Source: Leuctra nigra
Lineage: Eukaryota; Arthropoda; Insecta; Plecoptera; Leuctridae
DNA: 64,000 nt
Reading direction: 5' to 3'
NCBI GenBank assembly: GCA_934045905.1
Contig: OW203770.1
Location: forward strand, 29,583,259-29,647,258
Each line of letters opens with the position of its first letter. Within the stretch, counting starts at the first letter, position 1. This document shows positions 1-9,609 of this stretch, in pieces. A model generated the notes under the pieces. The model was not told the DNA's origin. It searched no databases and was given only the letters and a program-made list of their open reading frames with translations. A program made the position numbers and the translations under genes.

Positions 1-172
1 GAATTTTTTATGTTGTTGGTTTTAATAAACATATTTGAATGGCTATAGAGTGACTGACTAAAATAAGTATGATCATTGTATGAAAAACCGAATTAGATTA
101 TATCATTAATAATAAGTATCAACTAATTAAATGAAGTTTACAATTTTCCATCTAAATATTTTGATATGTTGT
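1..172. other. AT-rich spacer, part of a decayed tandem unit
   Basis: No gene is seen. Short stretches here (a TATGATCATT..TATGAAAAA motif near 69-91) recur at about 2270-2290. Related wording (GATCATT, GTGAAAAATCGAAT) occurs at 1063-1105. This suggests the spacer belongs to the same duplicated segment as the family G repeats that follow. Confidence 0.4.
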
Positions 173-973
173 TGAGCGAGCGAAGCGAGCGTCTCCTTTT
201 GGCTCTTTTGGCACGGACCTCTGTTTTTTTTTTTGTTTTTTTTCCGTTTACTGACGCTATACAGGTCAGAGTTTTTCTTCGATCGAGCTGAAATTTTGCA
301 CACATGTGGAGACAACCTTTTCTGTTTGCTGACCCCTAATTTTTTTGAAAAAAATTGATTGGTTAAAATTTAAATAAACATCTCCTGATGGTAGGTTGAA
401 AAATGAAACTGGTCTTCGATAAATCTGATCAAACTCATATTTTGGCTATACAGGTCAGTGTTTTTCTTTGATCGAGCTGAATGTTGTACGTTGTAAAACC
501 AACCTTCTCTGTTTGCATACCATAATTTTTTTTGAAATCCATTCATTGGTTAAAATTTAAATAAATAACTCCTGATAGGCTGAAAAATTAAAACGGTCTT
601 CGATAATTCTGATCAAACTCATATTTTGCATGATCATTTAGACCTATATTGTCTCTTATTTTACAAAATTTCATCCCAATCAGTTAAGAACGTATGAAGT
701 TATTGACATTTTTAATATCTGTCAGTATTGAAGTATCGAAATGAATGTTTTTCAGTGCCAATTGAAAATTGATTCTGATTTGCTTTATGAACCAGGTGCT
801 TAGATGCTATTTTAAAGTTTCGATGAAAAGCATACACTTTTAAGTTGATATCATAATCAATTCAATATGGATGTATATGTTTTTGTGCGTTGTGTACGCA
901 TTTCCGGTTCGAGAATTTGCACGTACCCGTGCTCGCTCATCAACGCGTTACACTGAGCGTTTTCCTAGTTTAA
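173..973 (-). repeat. Family G dispersed repeat, copy 1
   Basis: One end is the palindromic TTGAGCGAGCGAAGCGAGCG at 173. The other end is a block with GCTCGCTCATCAACGCGTT followed by GAGCGTTTTCCTAGT near 935-970. Between them are AT-rich imperfect repeats of phrases such as GAGCTGAAATTTTGCACAC and TTGGTTAAAATTTAAAT. There is no coding potential. The copy is arranged head-to-tail with a second copy at 1123-1988. An AACGC..GCGTT stem a few bases before CTAGT recalls a Helitron 3' end, but no 5' TC terminus is seen, so the class is open. Confidence 0.7.
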
Positions 974-1122
974 TACTTACAATGTGTAATGAAACAAAAA
1001 AAATAAAAAAAATACGTTCATCTTTTAAATTTGAATTGAATAATGCATAATTAATAAATGCTGATCATTGAAGCGATTACATCCTATAGGTGAAAAATCG
1101 AATGAGTTCATATCATGAATAA

Positions 1123-1988
1123 TTGAGCGAGCGAAGCGAGCGTCTCCTTTTGGCTCTTTTGGCACGGACCTCTGTTTTTTTTTTTTTTTTTTCTGTAACT
1201 GACGATATACAAGTCACAGTTTTTCTTTGATCAAGCTGAAAATTTGCACACATGTACTGACCATTTCCGGGCGTTGCAGACCCTAATTTTTTTGAAATCC
1301 CCTGATTGGTTCAAATTTTTAAAAAAATATCTTTCGATTGGTTGGTTTGATCAATTTGAAATTTAGCAAAGACATTGCAACCAACATTGTACCCAATCAT
1401 AATAAATTTCAGCCAAATCCTCCCGTTGGTTCAAATTTGAAACCATTTTTCCTGTGATTTTTGAAATTTAAACTAGAACCGATTGACCGACCAACTAAAA
1501 ACTTTGCATGGTCATTGGTACCAACATTTAAGGTATTTTTGCCAATTTTCAGTCAAATCTGTCGTTATTTTCAAAAGTTTTGTAATTTTAGGGACATTTT
1601 GCGTGTTGGCTGTCAAATTCACGGCGACTTCGAATCTTCAGTTCAAGGCAAGGTAGTTAGAGCAGAAGTTTCAAACGAAATGAAACTAATAATGACCGTT
1701 CAACAGTTTGATCTGATGTTGTGTACACACGAATATCATATGATTTGTGTGGTCCCAGGTATATTTTTTTAAAGAGATCCTGTGATTTTTGAAAATTAAC
1801 AAGGAACAGTTCAATCATAAAGGTTGATACTAACATTTTAGGAATATTAAGAGATTTTTATTCAAGTCTGACGAAATTCAAGAATTATTGGCTTTTAATG
1901 ATATTTTCGATAGACAGAATTTCGGTTCGAGGTGTTCTGCGTATCCGTGCTCGCTCATCAACGCGTTACTCAGAGCGTTTTCCTAGTT
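1123..1988 (-). repeat. Family G dispersed repeat, copy 2
   Basis: This has the same two ends as the copy at 173: TTGAGCGAGCGAAGCGAGCG at 1125, and GCTCGCTCATCAACGCGTT..GAGCGTTTTCCTAGT ending near 1987. Spacer sequence on both sides is also similar (ACAATGTGTAATA near 979 and 2055), so the segment looks like an old tandem duplication with a period of roughly 1 kb. No open frame longer than about 100 codons is present, and none resembles a protein. Confidence 0.7.
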
Positions 1989-2480
1989 AGTATCAATTGG
2001 TAATGAAGTTTTTGCCTCCCCTTCTACATTTTTGATATGTTGTAAACTTGTAATACAATGTGTAATATACCTCATATAAAAAAATTAAAAAATACATTCA
2101 TTTTTTAAATTTAAATTGAAAAATCAAAATGCATAGGTACCTAATTAATAAATGCTGATAATACTTGTATCAATGAAATAGCATAGATTACATCCTAGGT
2201 TTGCACATTTTTCATGTTGTAAGTATATGCTTTATAAACAGAATTTAATTGTTAGTGTGACTAAAACAAGTATGATCATTATATGAAAAATTGTAACGTT
2301 TGAACGATACGTAACATTTGAACAATTCCGGACATTATGCTGTCCGGAATGCGGTAATTCCGACATCCGTACAATGTTGTCCAATTCCGGAGTGTCTGGA
2401 GAAATTACGGACAGTTAGCAACCCTAACGGTGAGCTTCTTAAACTGTCCTTATAAAATAGGAATGTCCTAACAAAAATTT
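1989..2480. other. Spacer with short degenerate repeats
   Basis: No gene is seen. The left part repeats the spacer found at 974-1120. At 2310-2410 there are several degenerate copies of a TTCCGGACA/AATTCCG motif on both strands. This may be the remains of a small palindromic element. Confidence 0.35.
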
Positions 2481-2484
2481 TCAA

Positions 2485-2705
2485 GTGATAATTTCAAGTT
2501 GTTATAAGTACGGGAGGCCACTTAAGATATGGCATTGGACCCCTCCAGAGAGGAGGAAATGGGGCCGACTGCCGAGAGAATGGCAAGAAGATGTAGAGGA
2601 TGCGGTGGAGAGAAGAAACTTGCTGGAAGATGATTGGGTGGACAAGGAGAGCCACACCGATTGGGGTGTGAGAAACGGCCTGTGCTGTAAAATACTCACA
2701 AATTA
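2485..2705 (+). pseudogene. LINE fragment, C-terminal coding tail (RTE-like)
   Basis: The + frame encodes a basic, Trp-rich tail with the pattern YGRPLKIWHWTPPERR, then W...REW..DVE.A..RR..LE..W..K..H. This matches the layout of the C-terminal tails of RTE/CFDP2-type LINE polyproteins. Compare the GRPRVKWEDQVKWD tail of the LINE ending at 58098 in this window. No reverse transcriptase domain is attached, so it is a 5'-truncated or decayed fragment. It abuts the transposon that starts at 2784. Confidence 0.55.
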
Positions 2706-2783
2706 TTCTGTAACAAGGAGTAATAGTCCCACTTTATTAACAGCAGTGGATTTTAAGACATCAAACCAAGTCAGAAAACCATA

Positions 2784-2992
2784 CCCTACAAACACTGGGC
2801 GGCCCGGGCTTCTGCCCATCTAGCGCCCAAGTGGGACGTCCCGGGCGGGAACTACTAGGGCATGCCCTGGGCCTGCCCAACGGAGCCCAACCGATCCGTT
2901 TTATCTGGCTGTAAAATTTCTAGGAATGTCCCGTCTTGGTCCCGCCCGGGAATGGCTAGGGACGGCCCGCTCGGGCGCTACGACTGTTTGAA
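2784..2992 (+). repeat. GC-rich left subterminal block of the 5.2-kb transposon
   Basis: The block follows the terminal repeat directly. It contains multiple short palindromic GC motifs such as GGGACGTCCC, GGGCATGCCC and GGGACGGCCC, many with CpG. A matching block lies at the other end (7640-7952). Clusters of this kind next to terminal repeats are commonly transposase-binding arrays. Binding here is inferred. Confidence 0.6.
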
Positions 2993-3179
2993 TTTGAGCT
3001 GCTCTAATGACTTATTTTTTTCATATTTATAACTTCATTTCTATAATAATTACATCTACATTTCACATGGATATATTGATTTAAGAATAAATATGTTTAC
3101 AATTCCAAAGCAAAGTATTCATACCATTTTAAACGTTATTAGTAAAGTTTCTTTTATGAACTCGGCAGTCGGCCATCTT

Positions 3180-3458
3180 CGTGAATCAACTTGTTTCCGT
3201 TCTCCCATCTTCATTTCAAACGCGGCGTTTGACGTTTGTTGATATTTTACTGAGTGTCATGAGTGTGTAGTTTACGTCCTTTTGAGTGATTTTGAATGTG
3301 ATTTCAATTATTATCTGTGTCCGTGAATGCAGTGTTCACTGCTGAATAGTTTGTCTCAGTTCATACCATTTACTGTGACACAAATCGTGAAATAATTACA
3401 GTTTTGTTGTGCCTCTTTTGCTTGGATTTTCATCACAGAGCCATACAACCCATTGAAG
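3180..3458 (+). promoter_or_regulatory. Promoter region and non-coding first exon of the element-borne gene
   Basis: About 280 bases of mixed composition end in a strong 5' splice site (TTGAAG|GTGAGT at 3458/3459). No ATG-initiated frame of any length precedes the donor, so this looks like a 5' untranslated first exon. The inverted copy conserves the same donor near 43830. The diverged relative at 38606 has an equivalent leader ending in CTGGCAG|GTAAGT at 39294. The transcription start was not located. Confidence 0.5.
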
Positions 3459-3884
3459 GTGAGTCTTCATCACAACTACATAAGTACCTATCCAGGCATT
3501 AATCGTTGTTACTTTAGTTTTGTATGCTGGGGATACTAATAAACCAATAGGTAGTGTGACCAATGTTCAGTAAACATTAACCTCACATGTAAATTTTTGA
3601 AATGTAGCAATTTATGCAAAGTAAAATTTCCAACTAGGTAGGACCTAGGTAACTAGGTAGGTAGTTTAGGTATTTATAAAATAAATAAAGTAGGTAAACA
3701 GTTTGCTTGGCGTGGTAGTCTGTACATATCAGTGGTAGTAGTCAGTAGGAACCCTACCTGTAGGTACTACCTAGTAGTACGTACCTCCGCCTATTTTGGG
3801 AATATTTTCACCTCTACATTAACCAATAACCATCCCACATACCTACCAAGGTACCTACTGCAGTTTTAATAATGTTACTTGTTA

Positions 3885-4020
3885 AAGGTGAATCTACTCT
3901 GGAAGAAAATAGGCTATTAAGATATTGAACTCCAGAAACAAAGCGCGTATTCGTCCTGCGAGCGAACCAAGCTGTATCGTCAAACCGAGCCGAAACATGA
4001 AGAACCGAACCGAGCAGAGT
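3885..4020 (+). pseudogene. Probable coding exon of the element-borne gene, one stop
   Basis: One frame reads ...KVNLLWKKIGY then stop, then DIELQKQSAYSSC and on to HEEPNRAEW. In the inverted copy (about 43274-43409) the stop is a Lys codon instead, but a different codon (Glu here) is TAA there. Each copy therefore carries its own nonsense change in an otherwise shared frame. This argues that the ancestor had an open coding exon. Splice sites are not certain, and no family is recognised. Confidence 0.45.
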
Positions 4021-4679
4021 GGTACCTAAATATTTTTAATTATTTAACTTTATCAAGGATTTTAGATATACAGCAATTATTTTTGTTTATGTAGGTACCT
4101 TACAAGGCCAATAACAAACATTTTTGTTGTGATCCGAAAGTAAAAATTATGTTGCATGGAAATTACATTCTTGTCGGAGGTAGTAGATACATACATTGAA
4201 TGGTGGTCCCGCTTCATTCAAATACGTAGTAAAATTTTTGAGATTGAATGTTGTCATCCAAAAAAATAAACCGCACCTTTTGAATTTCCTCTAACGCGCC
4301 GGTGGTAAGAGAGCAGCCATTCCATGCGAATGCAGACATACATGTACCTATGCTGAATTATTAAATGTAAATAAATCAGCATGTTTTTATATTAAATTCA
4401 TGGTATTTTCTTGCTGATTCCAAATATGTAATCAGTTTTGTGCTACGTTTGAATAGTTATTTTGTTATCAGTAAAATTGTGGGACCGCATTTAAATTTAA
4501 ATTTTGTGTCGAACCATGTAAATTACATAAAAAATTTAGAAGGCTGCACAATGATCCTAACTATTTTTATTTTGATGAATAAGATGCTGAACATAGCATC
4601 TTACACCCGTACACCCGTAACACGGAATGGCTGAGAGGAAATTAATTTGAGTTGCTAACTTTCACCTTACTTTTTGTAG

Positions 4680-4878
4680 GTTCTACAGATTCACCGTGAA
4701 CTTGCCCTGCTCTTATTCTAGAGTCGATTTAATTGCCTACCTACTTCAATTAAAAAGTAAATTTACTTCTTGGCAAATTAGCGAGAATTCTGAAGATGCA
4801 CAGGACTTGGGACTTCATCGAGTTAATGGATTAAATGTTACCTACCCTACAGATGTAATGATTCAGAACTCTCTGATG
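4680..4878 (+). CDS. Unidentified element-borne gene, internal exon
   Basis: An acceptor (TTTTTGTAG) precedes this exon and a donor (CTGATG|GTAAGC) follows it. The open frame encodes FYRFTVNLPCSYSRV.. and ends ..TDVMIQNSLM at a codon boundary (phase 0). It joins in frame to the exon at 5195. The inverted copy at 42416-42614 has the same exon with both splice sites. It is rich in Leu, Ser and Asn, and no motif is recognised. It could be part of a transposition protein or a captured gene. The function is unknown. Confidence 0.5.
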
Positions 4879-5194
4879 GTAAGCCACATTTTTGTATTTT
4901 ATATGTGTAGTATTTCCTCTAACCTTACCTATAAATCACATTTATGCAATATAGAATGTTTCAAATTTTTATTGGGGTTTTAAATAAATAGTGTACCTAA
5001 TGGTAATAATTTTACCTCAAGTGATTATTGTGGCAGGTCACACAACACAAAAGTGATTTTTGTATTATTCATTGCCAAGAAGTTTATCCTATCAATTTAC
5101 AAATTCTTCATTGAATCTATCTTTCTTTTTTTTAGGGATCACTCTGTGCCAAAAATTCAATTTTTAAAATTTTTGTAAAGACTGTTATTTGCAG

Positions 5195-5371
5195 CTTTCT
5201 GCTATTGCAGTTATTTACATAAATAGTTCTTGTGTAGTAGGTAGAAACTATTTGCTAGGCAGCCTCATGCTCAAAAGAAGTTGCATCCACGTAGATTGCG
5301 GATGTCAGTCCTCGACACCACAAGACCGTGTGCTAATAATTTATGGATGGAATCCAGTATCTGGCCATTAA
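5195..5371 (+). CDS. Unidentified element-borne gene, 3' coding exon
   Basis: The acceptor TTATTTGCAG at 5185-5194 is followed in phase 0 by LSAIAVIYINSSCVVGRNYLL.., then a Cys-containing stretch (KRSCIHVDCGCQS), and the frame ends at TAA 5369-5371. The inverted copy (41925-42101) differs by very few residues (Val to Ile in the CIHVDC stretch). A further acceptor-like site, TTTTTTCAG before ATG at 5646, opens another short frame to 5819, so alternative 3' exons are possible. No family is recognised. Confidence 0.5.
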   Translation, partial: LSAIAVIYINSSCVVGRNYLLGSLMLKRSCIHVDCGCQSSTPQDRVLIIYGWNPVSGH

Positions 5372-7134
5372 ATCGGAAAATTCTTTTGAGCATAGCATAA
5401 TAATAGTGTTAAATATTGACAAAATTAACAAGATCTTACTGATAACAAGATCTTGTAAATGTTGGACTTTCATTGGTCTGACCGAATAAAAATTTACACA
5501 AAAAATAAAAAACACTTTTCAAGATCTTGTATAAATCTTGTTTGGTTAGAATCTGTACCTACAATAATAAATAATTGCAAATATCTTGCGAACATTATTA
5601 GTACAAGGTACATTACCTAAATACTTTGCAATTTTATTTTTTCAGATGAAAAAAAACGTATTCAATAGCATTCATTTTCTTGAAAAACTGAAGATGAAAA
5701 ATTATGCCAACATATCCGTGAGTGAAGTAAAATCCGAATTGTGTCTTGTCGATAAAGAGACAGCGTGCCAGACTCACTGCCAGGTAGTACCTACCTCAGA
5801 ATGTTTTGATACTATGTGACGTGTGAAGGTTGAAGGACATTTAAATTATGCTTTTTAGATTTTTGTGTTTGCAATTTGCACTGAGAATATAACAATATGA
5901 AAGTAATCAGTATTGTCTTTATCATAGATGCACTGTTAATAATGCATAGAAAATTATTTGCGCATGATGATAACTGCAGATGTTAGGTACAAATATTTTT
6001 AGTTTGTTTATTGTCGACATATTTTGCTGCATACATATTTAAAGTTTTGTTTGTTACTTAATTGTCATGCAAATGAAGCTATACCTACCTACTACCAGAT
6101 AACTTACCTAGGTACTTAATTTGCAATTTTAAGTGATGTGGTAGTATAATCTTTTACAATAATATACGTTTATATTATATGAAACTGTTTTTTTTTAATT
6201 TTCGTGTGTTTTCCTGCTCTTTATTATTCCTAAAATTCAATTGCAGTGAATCCCCTATGTGTAGCATTTTATTTTTTGTAATTTATCAAAACAATATAGT
6301 AAGTAAGTAGGGAATACGGGAAAAAATTATTATTGAAACGATTCAATCGTCCTGTAAGAGATTATCAAAAAATAATTGCTAATTTCAAAATCCAACAACC
6401 GATTCATATATAAACAAAAATTATGGATCTTTTTATCCTTCTTCATTTTTTTTATGAATAAGGTAGGTAATACTTAAGTCTCGTGAAATTTTGTTCCAGT
6501 AAGTTTTTAAATATCAACGCAAATAATTACTGACATTTGTCACCCGCGAAATGTAAAAAATTAATTCATGCAAATGAAATTCAATTATAATGGGACTTTT
6601 GGCGGGAAAAACGACGTATTACAAGAATCCACTTATACTAATGTGTTACCATTGTGGATCATCTGTCAATTTTCTGTAAATTTTCCTGTTAAAAGTAATC
6701 AAACTTTGTAAATTCATTCCTTGAAAACTATTCATCCCACAGCAAAAATAAAATCACATCTGTGTTCAGCAACATAATCAACTTTCATAAAATAATGGTC
6801 TATTATTCTGAAATCTGAATTTCACGAGACTCCCCCATTATGTGACAGTCAAGTTGAGGATTTCAAATGATCCCAAAATATTTCCTCCAAATAAAAATGC
6901 GTTAAAAATAAAAACAGTGGGAGGTACCTTAGATAATGTGTCAGGTCAGTGGAACAGCTTTCAAACAATAGGGAAACATGGCGAGATAAAATAACTTCCA
7001 ATAACCACTGATTAACTTTATAATATACCGGCTATTTTTTTAAATTAATATTTGACCATTTAAATGCATTTCTAATGTGTTTGAGTAGGTACCTAGTAAG
7101 TACCTACTGTTCTTCTAGTTGACATAACAAATTA
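5372..7134. other. AT-rich interior of the 5.2-kb transposon
   Basis: Apart from a possible alternative exon at 5646-5819, no supported coding region is seen. The stretch is conserved almost base for base in the inverted copy (about 40145-41925). Confidence 0.5.
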
Positions 7135-7378
7135 CAACTGTTTTTTTTTTTTTTTTGTCTGGGGCTTAACGTCGCACTGTTCTGCAGCGAGGCTAATGGC
7201 GACGGATGGATGATTATGATGATGATTGGGAGATGATGGTGAAGAGTAGGTAAGGATGGAAGGTGGGAAGGAGGCGGTCGTGGCCTATTAGTAGGGTACC
7301 TTCCCAGCATTTGCCTGAAGACTGAGGGAAAACCACGAAAAAACCCCAGTCAGGAAGGACGGCCGCGGGAATCGTATT
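7135..7378 (-). mobile_element. SINE or short LINE tail inserted in transposon copy 1
   Basis: A run of T begins at 7139. On the minus strand the segment reads from GGCCGTCCTTCCTGACTGGG through GCGACGTTAAGCCCCAGAC into poly(A). The insertion is absent from the equivalent point of the inverted copy near 40128, where the flanks are continuous. This accounts for the ~200-base size difference between copies and shows the retroposon arrived after the two copies separated. No tRNA or 5S head is evident, so SINE versus truncated LINE is unresolved. Confidence 0.65.
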
Positions 7379-7639
7379 CTGTGAACTGTGAACTAATACA
7401 TTGACCCTGGAAGAAAATACCTGGATTATTTTTTTCGTATGGCAACGCCCACTCTCCGAAATTGTGAAAAAATCCCGTTTCTCGTGTCACTCACGTTTGC
7501 AATTAATTATGTCTTAATGAAACGTATTTTTTCCAGGTACATTCGCATTCAAAATTAGTGCCTATATGCACGTGTCTGGATCAGAGGCACGTTTTGTAGG
7601 TACTGCATTTTGAATGAGAGTGTACCTAGCTAGCACGTG

Positions 7640-7952
7640 ACCGTTATGGAATGTGCGTAGGGGGAGGGGGCTACAGAGCGAGCAGCTGCTTCCGCGCGGG
7701 CTGCCCGGGCGGGGGCCAGGGCCGGCCTATGCCTCCCGCGCGGGCCGCCCGGGAGGGTCCAGGGACGGCCCATACCTCCCGCGCGGGCGTCATGGGACGG
7801 CCCATGGCGCCGCCCGGGCTTATTCCCAGTGGCAGGCCCCGGGAGTCTCACTCCATGCTAATCACCCATAAGACGGGAGGGCCCTGGGCAGGCCCGTACG
7901 CCCATCTGGGACGGCCTAGGACGCGTCCAGGGACCTCCCAGTGTTTGTAGGG
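7640..7952 (+). repeat. GC-rich right subterminal block of the 5.2-kb transposon
   Basis: More than 300 bases are dominated by G and C with repeated CCGCGCGGGC, GGGACGGCCC and CCCGGGCGG motifs. The block ends in the terminal repeat CCCAGTGTTTGTAGGG. Open frames across it on both strands are composition artefacts rich in Gly, Arg and Pro. The mirrored block is at 39535-39850. Confidence 0.6.
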
Positions 7953-8364
7953 TACCAGTAAACATGATGATGAGCGAGCATTGGCATGTGAATCACTAAG
8001 AAACTGGAATTCACTGGCAACCAATCAAAATACACAATACGATTTTCTTCGCAATAATACACTCGGGATCTGGAAGAACTGAATAATTGATTCATGAGTC
8101 AAGACTTAGGTACTTTTCCAAAAATGTCTTTTGACTCTCTTTCTAAGCTCATAAAAGGCAACAAGTCTGTAAATACAAGACCGATTAAGTTGAAAATGTG
8201 TATATGAGATAATGTTGGTCTTGAATCTTGATCAATGCCAAATTTGAACTCAAACGGAGCTTTTTGATTTTCAAACAATCGAAAGATTATTTTTTAATCT
8301 TAAAGAGTATACCTAGGAGGATTTGGCTGAAGCATTGTAAAATTTGTCCGAAGTAGTAACAATA

Positions 8365-9428
8365 TCCCAGAAAAAAACACTCCGTGTAAAAAAGGCAGCC
8401 AAGTCACTTTACTTTAAAAAAATTCAACACCGAAAAGGAGTGATATCAAAAAAGGAGCCAAGTCAATGATATTTCCAAATATTTAATCGTATTTTTGAAA
8501 TAAAAGAATAAACACCGAGAAATACTTTACAAAAGGACTTGGCGCATCGTTTTTTTAAAGTCATTTTTCTATTCATAAGCATATGCCATTTATATACAAC
8601 CGTAGGGAAACATCTTAGGGAAACATCTTTCAATTACATATTATACATACCTACTGTAAAATATTTTCTATTTGAATATATACGCGATTAAACTTGTTGC
8701 CTATGCTTTCTATAAATACACAATAGTTATCTTCGTAATATTGTTTCGTGGTCAACATAATTAAGTCTCATGCGTTATACCTTCGCATCATGAAATATAT
8801 TTCAAATAATCCACATTTTATAACAATACATTTCACAAAGTACAGTCACATTGTATTTCTATTAAAAAATTTAACTTTATACACTTTACACTTCAAAAAT
8901 ATATAATAGTGTTCCATAGATAGTAAGTAATTATTTGACAACGTTTCATGATTTCCTTCAGTCAAGATCAAATTATGAAAAGATACCCTTCTAATATCAC
9001 CATATTAACAGTGCTAAAAGAATATGTATGAGCCCACTTCCAATTGTTATTTAATTCTTCCATCCTTATATTACCTATCTATTACAGCATCAAATCTTTC
9101 TTCTATCGCCATTGACAAAACTATAAAATAGCCATTACTAAAAGTAGCGTGATTCATAGATTCTGGCTCTAATAGAAAGAGGAAAATGTACCAACTTATA
9201 AAATTCTTTCCACTTTTAGGATAGAATGATGTCTTTAAAAAAACGATGCGCCAAGTCCTTTTGTAAAGTATTTCTCGGTGTTTATTCTTTTATTTCAAAA
9301 ATACGATTAAATATTTGGAAATGTCATTGACTTGGCTCCTTTTTTGATATCACTCCTTTTCGGTGTTGAATTTTTTTAAAGTAAAGTGACTTGGCTGCCT
9401 TTTTTACACGGAGTGTTTTTTTCTGGGA
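8365..9428. mobile_element. Hairpin MITE of the CACTCCGTGTAAAAA family, copy 1 (long)
   Basis: The ends TCCCAGAAAAAAACACTCCG and its complement lie at 8365 and 9428, with TA on both sides. The terminal inverted repeats are about 200 bases and nearly perfect: 8365-8565 against 9233-9428. The shared motif GGACTTGGCGCATCG appears at the inner edges. The central ~660 bases are AT-rich with no coding frame. The TA duplication fits Tc1/mariner-type non-autonomous elements. Confidence 0.85.
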
Positions 9429-9609
9429 TAATTAATACAAAGGGTGGGCCATGACACCCACTTTCAAAATTTGCAATTTTATTTTTGCTTTCGAATGATC
9501 TTTGTTTGTGCTGGATTGTGCCGTATTTTTTTCGTTTGTGCCGCAAACGATCTCCTGCTTGGATGGCGCTACCATCGATACAGGTCTACTCAAAACTACA
9601 ACCTGCAAA

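Larger units (their letters stand above)
2784..7952 (+). mobile_element. 5.2-kb DNA transposon with CCCTACAAACAC ends, copy 1
   Basis: Perfect terminal inverted repeats CCCTACAAACACTGGG (2784) and its reverse complement (ending 7952) are flanked by TA on both sides, so the target duplication appears to be 2 bp. The outermost 200-300 bases at each end are strongly GC-rich, with repeated GGGACGGCCC/CCCGGGC-type motifs, in contrast to the AT-rich interior. A near-identical copy lies inverted at 39535-44501. The interior carries a spliced gene of unknown function (exons at 4680-4878 and 5195-5371). I do not recognise a DDE or other transposase, so superfamily is unassigned. CACTA-like and ISL2EU-like are possibilities only. 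Confidence 0.85.

Noticed and set aside
1461..1772. 103-codon + frame
   Set aside because: It lies entirely within family G repeat copy 2, and the matching region of other copies is not open.
7630..7950. Overlapping open frames on both strands rich in Gly, Arg, Pro and Ala
   Set aside because: They arise from GC-rich subterminal motifs, overlap in several frames at once, and recur in the inverted copy at 39537-39929 with no domain.
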